Assembly (NCBI GenBank): GCA_027619675.1
Contig: JAQCHG010000021.1
Coordinates: 1-10,624, forward strand
Length of the DNA: 10,624 bases
Direction: 5' to 3'
DNA from: Cyanobacteriota bacterium
GTDB taxonomy: Bacteria > Cyanobacteriota > Cyanobacteriia > Phormidesmidales > Phormidesmidaceae
The notes under the pieces: model-generated
Seen by the model: only the letters and a program-made list of their open reading frames with translations
Database searches by the model: none
Told to the model about the DNA's origin: nothing
Shown here: positions 1-5,582 of the stretch, piece after piece
Position numbering within the stretch: the first letter of the stretch is position 1
How the letters are laid out: every line of letters begins with the position of its first letter
Program-made: the position numbers and the translations under genes

Positions 1-185
1 AGCGTATCCAGGTAGATGCGGTTGACCCGGCGATCGCCCCCGCCATTTTGCATCAGGAACAGGGATAAAGCGGCGCAAAACACGCGCTGCTGACTCCAGG
101 CCGGATGGGATTCGAGGTAGCCCTGCAAGGATTCGTGCAGTTCTTCTGGGATTTCCACCAGCAGACTGATCGTGGGACTGCTCAT
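1..185 (-). CDS. DUF2811 domain protein, 5' part only (cut by window edge)
   Basis: The first 61 codons of a small protein read on the minus strand from ATG at 185-183; the 3' end lies outside the window. The translation begins MSSPTISLLVEIPEELHESL and continues through ESHPAWSQQRVFCAALSLF to a basic NRIYLD segment. I recognise this from memory as DUF2811, a short cyanobacterial family of unknown function. The residue pattern (EIPEELHESL, then a helix-like segment with a hydrophobic run) resembles small DNA- or protein-binding folds, but no function is established and I assign none. The start is well supported: GGAGG (complement of 191-195) lies at the usual distance before the ATG. It is transcribed away from the origin-like region to its right. 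Family call fairly sure; role unknown. Confidence 0.8.
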   Translation of the reverse strand, partial: MSSPTISLLVEIPEELHESLQGYLESHPAWSQQRVFCAALSLFLMQNGGGDRRVNRIYLDT

Positions 186-362
186 CCAAGCCTCCATAAA
201 ACACCACAGGCAGACATCAAGACACCGAAAACTTGCACCTCCATGGCATGGGTTGAAGTTGTCTCCCCACAAGGGTTTGGAGGATCCAACTCAGACCGCC
301 GCCACAGGCGCTGCGTCTTCCGGTCGCATCATTCTGCCCAGCCCCCCCAAGGACTGTCAATG

Positions 363-379
363 TTGCGAAATATTGCGAA
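363..379. repeat. Two TTGCGAA direct repeats, 10 bp apart
   Basis: TTGCGAA occurs at 363-369 and again at 373-379, one helical turn apart. Spacing of this kind is typical of dimeric response-regulator sites, and of short iterons near origins. The protein that would bind is unknown. Confidence 0.4.
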
Positions 380-434
380 GCCTGCATTTCACCAGCGGGG
401 CTCACGAAGGAATGAGGGTTTCAGCCAGCCGTTG

Positions 435-452
435 TTTACACATCGTTACAAA
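435..452 (+). promoter_or_regulatory. HLR1-like RpaB binding site
   Basis: TTTACA (435-440), a 4-base gap, GTTACA (445-450), then AA. The cyanobacterial HLR1 motif bound by the response regulator RpaB is (G/T)TTACA(T/A)(T/A)NN(G/T)TTACA(T/A)(T/A). Only the base after the first hexamer (C at 441) departs from it. It lies about 250 bp upstream of the DUF2811 start and about 40 bp from the first DnaA-like box. The controlled promoter is not clear. Confidence 0.5.
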
Positions 453-489
453 GCGGTCGGGGATCGCTGGGGAAAAGCCCTGATCAGGA

Positions 490-573
490 ATATCCACAGG
501 GCAACGGAAAACCAAGGGTCGGGGCCATAACCTGTGGAAAACCTCTGTTTACCTGTGGACAACCTGTGGAAGC
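490..573. other. DnaA-box cluster, candidate replication origin (oriC)
   Basis: Four DnaA-box-like nonamers lie within 84 bp. ATATCCACA (490-498) has one mismatch to TTATCCACA. TGTGGAAAA (533-541) is the exact complement of TTTTCCACA, the form reported for cyanobacterial DnaA. TGTGGACAA (554-562) has one mismatch to TGTGGATAA. TGTGGAAGC (565-573) is a weaker match. The last three share an orientation, with starts 21 and 11 bp apart, so they sit on about the same helix face. An AT-rich stretch follows directly at 590-613, where an unwinding element would be expected, and the flanking genes point away on both sides. No dnaA or dnaN is in the window, so origin identity is inferred. A DnaA-regulated promoter is the alternative. 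Confidence 0.5.
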
Positions 574-589
574 AGGGGGAAAACCCCAG

Positions 590-613
590 GGTAAATATAA
601 ATTTTCGTAAACT
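590..613. other. AT-rich stretch, possible DNA unwinding element
   Basis: A short, strongly AT-rich run starting about 17 bp right of the last DnaA-like box, in otherwise GC-rich surroundings. A small GGGG-gaaaa-CCCC hairpin (576-587) separates them. Its role as an unwinding element depends on the origin call. Confidence 0.35.
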
Positions 614-856
614 CCCTCGGGAATTTTGGCCAACTTTCTGGGCGATCGCGGCAATGCCTTGTGGGGTAAGGGATTGCCCCCTTTTGCCCTGGTTCAGCCA
701 TGTCTAGTAAACCCGTTCTGGCGACACCCACCACCCTCCATTGGGCTGGCTCTATAGAGTTTATGCGTACTACTTCATTTGTCCTGTGATGAGGGATTTT
801 AATGCCGACTTAAGCATTTCCATTGCCCCAAAGACATTCCCCGACAAGGATCCATC

Positions 857-884
857 TAAGGGAGATTAAGGGAGCGTTAAGGGT
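857..884. repeat. Three phased TAAGGG repeats, possible response-regulator (Pho-like) site
   Basis: TAAGGGA at 857-863 and 867-873 and TAAGGGT at 878-884, with starts 10 and 11 bp apart. On the minus strand they read CTTAACGC, CTTAATCT and CTTAGATG. This resembles the cyanobacterial Pho box, tandem (C/T)TTAACC(T/A) octamers with 3-bp gaps, but later positions match poorly. The repeat is seen directly; assignment to a PhoB-like regulator is a guess. Confidence 0.4.
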
Positions 885-920
885 CGCCGCCGCCTCAGCA
901 TCTGGGTGCTTCTGCACATA

Positions 921-1011
921 CCCATCTCGAATGGGATGCCAAGATCCTGCATTTGCCCCCCTCCGCCCCCCATGCTGGGGGCACTCCAGCCGGGAAGTCC
1001 CAGCACTGGGA
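921..1011. other. Three closely spaced small hairpins
   Basis: CCCAT/ATGGG with loop CTCGA (921-935), GCCCCC/GGGGGC with a 6-base loop (965-982) and TCCCA/TGGGA with loop GCAC (998-1011) lie in 91 bp, 200-290 bp before the deacetylase start. None is followed by a T-run in either direction. They could be a structured leader or chance in GC-rich DNA. I recognise no riboswitch. Confidence 0.25.
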
Positions 1012-1207
1012 TATTGAGGGGGCCACAGACCGAGCAACGACAGGCCAGGAACTTATGGGTACCAGGTTGGCGGAAACTGGACCTCTCTGAGCAGCCCCCG
1101 CCCGGTTCTTGAGCAACCTGCCCGCAGGGTTGATGTTGTTGGCAGGGGCTTTGCCCGTGTTGGCTACGGTCTCAAGTTCACGGCACGCTTCATCCGGCAG
1201 AGGAACA

Positions 1208-1984
1208 ATGCACTTTTTTGGGAGCAGACGATGGCGCAGGCGTTTGGCAGGGGCGGCGATCGCCCTCGTTCTCGCCCTCTTGCTGGGCTTGGGTCCCCTA
1301 CAACGCGCCCTGCTGCCGTGGGTGATGGCCGCTTACCCGGCGGGGCTGTTTGCGATCGCCCCAGGGGTTCAGGCGGGGCCTGACCAGCCCGTGATCGTCT
1401 TGACCATTGACGATGGTCTATCCCGCCGCACCGATGAAATTTTGACCCTGCTGGCCCGTCACCAAGCCCAGGCCACCTTTTTTCTCCACACCGATTCCTT
1501 CCAGGCCCCCGGCGCAGCGGCCACCCTGGCCCGGATTCAGGCGGCGGGGCACCGCGTCGGCCACCACATGCCCGTGGATGAACCTAGCCGTCGGCTCCCC
1601 CCAGAGATATTTGCTGAGCAGTTTGCCCTAGCGGATGGGGTGCTGCGGTCCCAGGGGTTGGATCCCCAGTACTTTCGGGCGGCAGGGGGACTGTACAACC
1701 GCGAGGTGATGCTGCCGATACTGCGGCACCATGGCTACAGGGAGCGCTTTGTCATGGCCAGTCTGCTGCCCTGGGATACCCACCTACCCTGGCCCCGGCT
1801 CTACGCCCACTATTTGCTATCAGGGATTTTTCCGGGGGCGATCGTGGTGTTCCACGACGGTGAGCAGCGGGGACCCGGTCGCCTCAACCGCACCCTGATC
1901 AGCCTCGAACTCTTTCTGGAAGGGCTAGATCGCCGGGGATATCGGGCGATCGCCCTGCCGGATCTCCTCCCCCACGGTTCCTGA
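1208..1984 (+). CDS. Membrane-anchored polysaccharide deacetylase (NodB domain)
   Basis: A 258-residue protein predicted to remove acetyl groups from an envelope or extracellular polysaccharide; the substrate is unknown. A basic N-terminus (RRWRRRLAG) precedes a hydrophobic helix at about 13-30, which suggests a signal anchor with the domain outside the cytoplasm. The NodB domain spans about 60-255. The metal/catalytic aspartates are in TIDDG (68-69). GHHMPVDEPS (118-127) stands in for the usual HxxxH motif, RAAGG (157-161) for motif 3, PWD (188-190) for motif 4 and VVFHDG (214-218) for motif 5. Motif 2 differs from textbook HSxxH: H120 and D124 may be the ligands, as in a NodB subgroup with HMxxDxPS. 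I start at ATG 1208 because AGAGG lies just before it. The frame stays open upstream to TTG 1109, but that would put about 33 odd residues before the basic anchor. A single gene, with non-coding DNA on both sides. Confidence 0.85.
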   Translation: MHFFGSRRWRRRLAGAAIALVLALLLGLGPLQRALLPWVMAAYPAGLFAIAPGVQAGPDQPVIVLTIDDGLSRRTDEILTLLARHQAQATFFLHTDSFQAPGAAATLARIQAAGHRVGHHMPVDEPSRRLPPEIFAEQFALADGVLRSQGLDPQYFRAAGGLYNREVMLPILRHHGYRERFVMASLLPWDTHLPWPRLYAHYLLSGIFPGAIVVFHDGEQRGPGRLNRTLISLELFLEGLDRRGYRAIALPDLLPHGS

Positions 1985-2079
1985 TGCCCAGGTTCCTGAC
2001 GGGGTTTCAGCCCCCATCCCCCGCCCTACTCCCGAGAAACGCAGGTAGGCACGCCAGAAACAGCGTTTCACCTGAAACC

Positions 2080-2103
2080 AGCCCCCATGGAGCGCAGGGG
2101 GCT
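2080..2103 (+). terminator. Hairpin after the deacetylase gene, possible terminator
   Basis: AGCCCCC (2080-2086) pairs perfectly with GGGGGCT (2097-2103) across a 10-base loop, about 95 bp after the stop. No T-run follows, so this is at best a weak intrinsic terminator. A second inverted repeat, GAAACGC/GCGTTTC (2036-2069), lies just before it. Confidence 0.3.
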
Positions 2104-2160
2104 ACACCCTGCAATGAGTGGTATTCCCGCCCGACATGGGCTCAGATATCCTGTTGCCCG

Positions 2161-2345
2161 ACACGACTTGGAAGGTTATGCCTTGAAACGAGCTGAAAAG
2201 CCTGCTAAGTCGTTGTTTCCATGCAGACATCCAGTTCCCTGAGCGGAGTCGAAGGGAACGGCAGGACCCCGGTGGTGTAGCTGGCTTCGACTCCGCTCAG
2301 CCAGCAGTCAATGGGCTCGATTCTCCGTAACCTTCCAAGTCGTGT
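2161..2345. mobile_element. 185-bp MITE-like element with 18-bp perfect terminal inverted repeats
   Basis: ACACGACTTGGAAGGTTA (2161-2178) is the exact reverse complement of 2328-2345. The similarity continues imperfectly for about 12 bases inward. The pentamer GCCCG directly abuts both outer ends (2156-2160 and 2346-2350) in the same orientation, as expected of a 5-bp target duplication. No gene fits inside. The centre carries a pair of inverted hairpin units. These features are the classical signature of a miniature inverted-repeat transposable element moved in trans by a transposase. The parent IS family is not identified here. The insertion sits in the gap between the deacetylase and radC genes. 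Confidence 0.75.
2235..2304. repeat. Pair of inverted hairpin (REP-like) units inside the MITE
   Basis: CTGAGCGGAGTCGAAG (2239-2254) and its exact reverse complement (2285-2300) are 30 bp apart. Each is also framed by its own short arms: TTCCC/GGGAA at 2235-2258 and CTGGC/GCCAG at 2281-2304. The arms differ in sequence but keep pairing, so the fold seems conserved while the outer bases vary. The CTGAGCGGAGTCGAAG core resembles a dispersed repeat seen in many bacterial genomes; that is from memory. Confidence 0.7.
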
Positions 2346-2403
2346 GCCCGATACCTTTTCAGGACGCAGACCCCTGCGCCCCTACAGGCACGGGAATGCC
2401 ACT

Positions 2404-2421
2404 GAACCTGAACTCAGGTTC
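2404..2421 (-). terminator. Hairpin downstream of radC, possible terminator
   Basis: GAACCTG (2404-2410) and CAGGTTC (2415-2421) form a perfect 7-bp stem with a 4-base loop, 35 bp past the radC stop on the minus strand. No clear T-run follows in that direction, so the assignment is weak. The 1985-2455 gap otherwise holds the MITE and an imperfect inverted repeat (2117-2129 with 2391-2403) that the insertion now separates. Confidence 0.3.
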
Positions 2422-2455
2422 CTTAGAAAAGCGGTTTTAGCCTGGAATTTCAGCG

Positions 2456-3187
2456 CTAATCAATGTCCTGCCAAAGGTGGGTGGTTTGGCGCAGGCTGGC
2501 GTAGTCACCATTGCCGAGGATGAGATGGTCTAGCAGGGGAATGCCCAACACCTGGGCCGCCTCCAGCAGTTGACGGGTGAGGCTGATGTCCTCAGTACTG
2601 GGCTCTAGGGACCCGCTGGGGTGGTTGTGGGCAATGATGATGCGGGTGGCCCCATGGCGCAGCACCTCCCGAAAAATATCGCGGGGGTGGGCCAAGGTCT
2701 CGGTGGCGGTGCCGATGGTGATCACCTTGCTGCCCAGGATGCGGTGCTTGACATCCAAAAACAGCACCGCAAAGCGCTCTTGGCTCTGCCACATCAGCTC
2801 ATGGCTGAGGGCGGCAGCGGCCACGCTGGGATCATCCACCACGGTCTTATCCGGCGGGCGGGACTGCAACACCCGCTTGCCCAGTTCCAGCGCCGCCAAA
2901 ATTGTGGTGGCTTTGGCGGGACCCACGCCCGGGATGTCCATCAACTCCTGGGCGGAGACCTCCCGTAGCACCCCCATGGGGTCCCGCTGGTCGCGGCTGA
3001 GGGTTTGCAAAATGAACTGCCCTAAGCCCACGGCGGAGAGTTTGCCGGGACCCTGCCCAGTGCCCAGCAGAATGGCTAACAATTCTGCTGTAGCGAGGCT
3101 TTTGGCCCCGTAGGCCAGCAATCGCTCCCGAGGGCGTTCGCTGGAGGGCATGTCGGTGACGCGCACCTGATATGGCGTTGTGGTCAT
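2456..3187 (-). CDS. radC: RadC family JAMM-domain protein (DNA repair-associated)
   Basis: A 243-residue RadC protein of normal length. It has an N-terminal RadC region with a helix-hairpin-helix motif (IPGVGPAKA, 85-93) and a C-terminal MPN+/JAMM domain. The JAMM zinc motif HNHPSG with a later aspartate is intact (H187, H189, S191, D200), and the upstream glutamate is in QERF (E137), so the fold should bind metal. RadC was named from a repair phenotype later traced to another gene. Its biochemical role is unsettled, although the fold resembles metalloprotease/isopeptidase domains. The ATG at 3187-3185 is preceded by a weak ribosome binding site (AGGG). It is a single gene facing the MITE-containing gap, and its neighbours say nothing about its job. 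The family call is firm. Confidence 0.95.
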   Translation of the reverse strand: MTTTPYQVRVTDMPSSERPRERLLAYGAKSLATAELLAILLGTGQGPGKLSAVGLGQFILQTLSRDQRDPMGVLREVSAQELMDIPGVGPAKATTILAALELGKRVLQSRPPDKTVVDDPSVAAAALSHELMWQSQERFAVLFLDVKHRILGSKVITIGTATETLAHPRDIFREVLRHGATRIIIAHNHPSGSLEPSTEDISLTRQLLEAAQVLGIPLLDHLILGNGDYASLRQTTHLWQDID

Positions 3188-3623
3188 GGCACCCTAACCC
3201 GAAAATAAAGCGTAGACCGCCAGCGTTGCCGCCCCTGGGGTTGGTCTCACTTGCCGCCTAGGCACTGGGGGCGATCGCTGGGGCCGCTGCCTAGTCAAAT
3301 TTAGAGGGCAGCCATGGGGGAAATCTGCTTTCCCTGAACGCCGAATTCCCAAACTGTTCTAATATCGGCACAGATTTACTTAATCTTTTCTCCCTGAGGA
3401 CGCTAGGATTCAAGGCTTAAACCGCAGTCCTCCTGGGGTGAGAACAACCTTAGGCGCGGAACCTGTTCCCTGCTGGTTTCCATAGGGTTAAGCCCCACTT
3501 TCACTGCAAGGAACCCGATCCCGTCTAAGTTGAACAGGGTGCAGGATACCTCCCACGATATTTACGAACCCAGTTTGGGATCTGCGATCGCCAAACTGGC
3601 TCAAGACTTGTCGCTAGCTAACC
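3188..3623. other. Gap between radC and the membrane-protein gene
   Basis: 436 bp between divergent genes, with two HIP1 octamers (near 3271 and 3583) and a small hairpin, GGGAAA/TTTCCC (3318-3334). A 9-bp inverted repeat lies at 3570-3599. TAATAT (3360-3365) could be a -10 for the right-hand gene but has no matching -35. A possible short reading frame runs through its last 90 bases. Confidence 0.5.
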
Positions 3624-3631
3624 ATGACTAA
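3539..3631 (+). CDS. Possible small upstream ORF overlapping the next start codon
   Basis: From GTG 3539 a 30-codon frame reads through DTSHDIYEPSLGSAIAKLAQ to a TAA at 3629-3631, which overlaps the ATG of the next gene (ATGACTAA). TTG 3530 would give 33 codons. Composition is protein-like and the stop/start overlap suggests translational coupling. There is no good ribosome binding site, and the frame stays open well upstream without an ATG. Part of the apparent coding signal may come from the inverted repeat at 3570-3599. I do not recognise a family. Confidence 0.2.
   Translation: MQDTSHDIYEPSLGSAIAKLAQDLSLANHD
3570..3599. repeat. 9-bp inverted repeat just before the membrane-protein gene
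   Basis: CCAGTTTGG (3570-3578) and CCAAACTGG (3591-3599) are perfect reverse complements around a 12-base loop containing most of a HIP1 octamer. It ends 24 bp before the ATG at 3624. It could be an operator, or an mRNA stem affecting initiation; no ribosome binding site is visible between it and the ATG. Confidence 0.45.
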
Positions 3632-4514
3632 AACCAGCAGTGAAGTTAACGACATTCGCGGTCAAGCTCGCCAAGGCAGCGTTGCGGCCATTATTCAGGT
3701 ATTGAATGATCAGTTGGCCGATGACGGCATTCGCACCCGCGCGGTGATTGCCGATGGCATGTTGCAACTGCTGTGTGAGGCCCAAACCCTCGATCAACTG
3801 CCCCAAACGGAAGTGGTGGCACGGGTGCAGGGGATGCTGGAGGACCTTTCACCCCGTAAAATTCGCCGGGTGAACATCAACAGCCGCATTGTTCGAGAGC
3901 AGCAACTGCTGTGGTACGAGGAAATCACCCGCGATCCCGAAAATCAACTGCTGTGGTCCCAGGTGATTACCCTCAAGCAGCCCAACCCGTTGGTGCAACT
4001 GTGGCAGGACCTACGCCAGCCCAAACCCCGCTACACCGTCCCCAAGGGGGAAACCCTACGGCGCAGGGATAACCAGCCCCATTACTTTTGGCGGGGGCTG
4101 GTGGGGGGAGCCAGCCTATGCCTGTTTTTGCTGGTGGTGGGCTGGGCGGTGAAAAACCGCTTGGGCATTACCCTGTCCTTTGGCCAAACCCCAGGGAACA
4201 GCCCCCCACCGGAAGCGACAGCCCCGGCCCCTACCCCCCAGCAAGACCCCTTTGTGCAGGCGGTGCGGCTAGCGGAGCAGGCGGTTGTTGATGGCCAGGG
4301 GGCCGATAGTGCAGCGGCTTGGCTTGATTTGGCGGCCCGCTGGCAGCGGGCGGCGGATTTGATGGCAGACGTAGACCCCAGTGATCCCCGCTACCCCACC
4401 GCCCAGGACCGGGTAACGGTGTATCGACAAAACAGTGAGCAGGCCCTCCAGCGATCGCAGCAACTGCAAACCGAGCCGGACCCTGAAGCAGAGCCCACCC
4501 CTGACGCGCAGTAG
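3624..4514 (+). CDS. Conserved cyanobacterial single-pass membrane protein
   Basis: A 296-residue protein in three parts. Residues about 8-130 form a soluble, mostly helical domain (ARQGSVAAIIQVLNDQ through KIRRVNINSRIVREQQLLW). One hydrophobic segment at about 155-177 (WRGLVGGASLCLFLLVVGW) should span the membrane. After a Pro/Ala-rich linker (190-206), residues 209-282 form a helical domain (FVQAVRLAEQA, AAWLDLAARWQRAADLMADV, then DPRYPTAQDRV). I recognise that last pattern from other cyanobacterial proteins, where it often follows a membrane segment. The N-terminal domain also looks like a cyanobacterial family, of unknown function. By the positive-inside rule (RRRD at 146-149, before the helix) the N-domain is probably cytoplasmic and the C-domain outside. 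The ATG at 3624 is fixed by an in-frame TAG at 3615, although no ribosome binding site is visible. The gene runs toward the minus-strand MBL gene. Confidence 0.8.
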   Translation: MTKTSSEVNDIRGQARQGSVAAIIQVLNDQLADDGIRTRAVIADGMLQLLCEAQTLDQLPQTEVVARVQGMLEDLSPRKIRRVNINSRIVREQQLLWYEEITRDPENQLLWSQVITLKQPNPLVQLWQDLRQPKPRYTVPKGETLRRRDNQPHYFWRGLVGGASLCLFLLVVGWAVKNRLGITLSFGQTPGNSPPPEATAPAPTPQQDPFVQAVRLAEQAVVDGQGADSAAAWLDLAARWQRAADLMADVDPSDPRYPTAQDRVTVYRQNSEQALQRSQQLQTEPDPEAEPTPDAQ

Positions 4515-4584
4515 GGCGGGCAAGCGGCAGATCCGATTCAAACGGAATATGTCAGACGGCCTATGCAGACGGAACCGCCCGCCC
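4514..4584. terminator. Inverted repeat between convergent genes, possible bidirectional terminator
   Basis: GGGCGGGC (4514-4521) starts at the stop of the membrane-protein gene and pairs perfectly with GCCCGCCC (4577-4584), just past the MBL stop. The 55-base loop is long and no T-run follows, so termination is only suggested by position. Confidence 0.3.
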
Positions 4585-4611
4585 AACCCTGAGCCCGATC
4601 GCACGGAAAGC

Positions 4612-5394
4612 TCAGCTTACTGACGGTGTCGGCTTCGTTGCCAAGGGCAGATCCATCGCCACCCCAACGGCAGGTTCCAGCACGGTGGTGCTGTGCCCTT
4701 GGGCGGCGAGTTGCTGGCGCACCTCCGCCACGCTGCCTTGGGCTTTGAGCAGGGAGGCTAGCAGCCCCCGGTATGCCGTTTCCCCGGCATTGGCGGTCGG
4801 CAACATCACTTGGGGCTGGAGCCAATCCGCCAGTTCCTGGGCGCTGGCCCGTCCCCGAATAATCGGCCCCACCAACGGTAAGGTCAGGTCCACCATGGGG
4901 GTGATCACCACATCCACCGGGCCATGGTCCCGCAGGCTGATGGGGTGGTAGCCATGGGGCTCATAAAACAGGCGGGTGGCGCGATCGCTCGTCATCACCA
5001 CGTAGCCGTTTTCCTTCAGCGTGGGGCCAATGGGAGCCCCCGGCAGGGCCGTCACGATGATCTCCCCGTGGGTATGGGTGTGGTGATGGGCCAAGGCCGT
5101 CACCTGCTGAAACCCTAGGTCCGTCGCCACCCGTGCCCCATTGGGGGAGGCCACCACCGGAATGGCCTTGTCGAGCCCCCGCAAGGTCGCAACGTGGGCG
5201 TGGTCCTCTAAACCCTGGGACAGCAGAATCAGGTCGATGCGATCGGGCGGAGGGTAAGGGCGCGATCGCTCCCCTCGAAACAACCAAGGAGCATTGCCAA
5301 ACACCAACGGTCCCACCAGCCACGGATCCACCAGAATCCGATGGTGGGCCATCTCCCACAGCCAAGAGTTGTTATCAAGCCAGGTGACGCGCAT
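4612..5394 (-). CDS. Metallo-beta-lactamase-fold protein (COG2220/UlaG-like), altered metal site
   Basis: A 260-residue protein of the MBL fold, closest to the UlaG-like COG2220 group with relatives in cyanobacteria and plants. After an N-terminal strand pair (VTWLDNNSWLW, ILVDPWL) comes the signature loop IDLILLSQGLEDHAH (53-67). The family motif HxHxDH reads QGLEDH here: D64 and H65 are kept, but the first two histidines are replaced. A histidine cluster, HHHTHTH (103-109), follows later and could give an alternative metal site. The C-terminal region (VDVVITPMVDL, then LPTANAGETAY) keeps the fold, not the canonical ligands. Substrate and activity cannot be assigned. I choose ATG 5394; TTG 5400 is two codons upstream, and no ribosome binding site decides. 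It is divergent from the M23 gene, with an HLR1-like site just upstream. Confidence 0.75.
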   Translation of the reverse strand: MRVTWLDNNSWLWEMAHHRILVDPWLVGPLVFGNAPWLFRGERSRPYPPPDRIDLILLSQGLEDHAHVATLRGLDKAIPVVASPNGARVATDLGFQQVTALAHHHTHTHGEIIVTALPGAPIGPTLKENGYVVMTSDRATRLFYEPHGYHPISLRDHGPVDVVITPMVDLTLPLVGPIIRGRASAQELADWLQPQVMLPTANAGETAYRGLLASLLKAQGSVAEVRQQLAAQGHSTTVLEPAVGVAMDLPLATKPTPSVS

Positions 5395-5404
5395 GGTCAA
5401 TTTG

Positions 5405-5422
5405 GTTACATCTCTTTACAGT
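5405..5422 (+). promoter_or_regulatory. HLR1-like RpaB site at the MBL gene promoter
   Basis: GTTACA (5405-5410), TCTC, TTTACA (5415-5420): both hexamers of HLR1 are perfect and 10 bp apart. The A/T pairs after them are each half matched. On the minus strand a TACACT -10-like box (5420-5425) overlaps its edge, so the site would cover the start of MBL transcription, a position expected for repression. The -35 of that promoter is poor. RpaB is the known HLR1 binder; the rest is inference. Confidence 0.5.
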
Positions 5423-5481
5423 GTAGCGAGTCCCCAGTGGGGATCAGATTCGGGGAACCAGCTCCCTTGGGGAAAGGAAAA

Positions 5482-5510
5482 TTGCCCTTCAGGGGGGAAC
5501 CCCGTATAAT
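5482..5510 (+). promoter_or_regulatory. Sigma-70-type promoter of the M23 peptidase gene
   Basis: TTGCCC (5482-5487), a 17-bp spacer, then a perfect TATAAT (5505-5510). Transcription would start near 5517, leaving a leader of about 66 nt before ATG 5583. It would also make the in-frame TTG at 5520 nearly leaderless, which favours the ATG. Confidence 0.65.
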
Positions 5511-5582
5511 CCTCAAGGTTTGATCCCGACAAAAATCTTAAGAAAAACCCGGAAAGAACTTAACCTTCCCATTGCCTTTTTT

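Larger units (their letters stand above)
186..1207. other. Long non-coding region with origin-like and regulatory sites
   Basis: About 1 kb between the divergent DUF2811 and deacetylase genes with no convincing gene. The short open frames here lack ribosome binding sites and protein-like composition. It holds phased direct repeats (363-379), an HLR1-like site (435-452), a DnaA-box cluster (490-573), an AT-rich stretch (590-613), three TAAGGG repeats (857-884) and three small hairpins (921-1011). Many of these are listed separately. Confidence 0.7.

Noticed and set aside
921..1011. A riboswitch upstream of the deacetylase
   Set aside because: The three small hairpins do not assemble into any riboswitch consensus that I know, and short GC stems are common by chance here.
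823..1116. Several short open frames on both strands before the deacetylase gene
   Set aside because: They overlap one another, lack ribosome binding sites and are rich in proline, serine and cysteine, as expected of GC-rich non-coding DNA.
1109..1207. TTG start that would lengthen the deacetylase by 33 residues
   Set aside because: ATG 1208 has an AGAGG ribosome binding site and begins with a proper basic anchor. The extension adds an unlikely N-terminus.
2577..3113. Long open frame opposite radC
   Set aside because: It is the antisense shadow of a clearly recognised gene with intact catalytic motifs.
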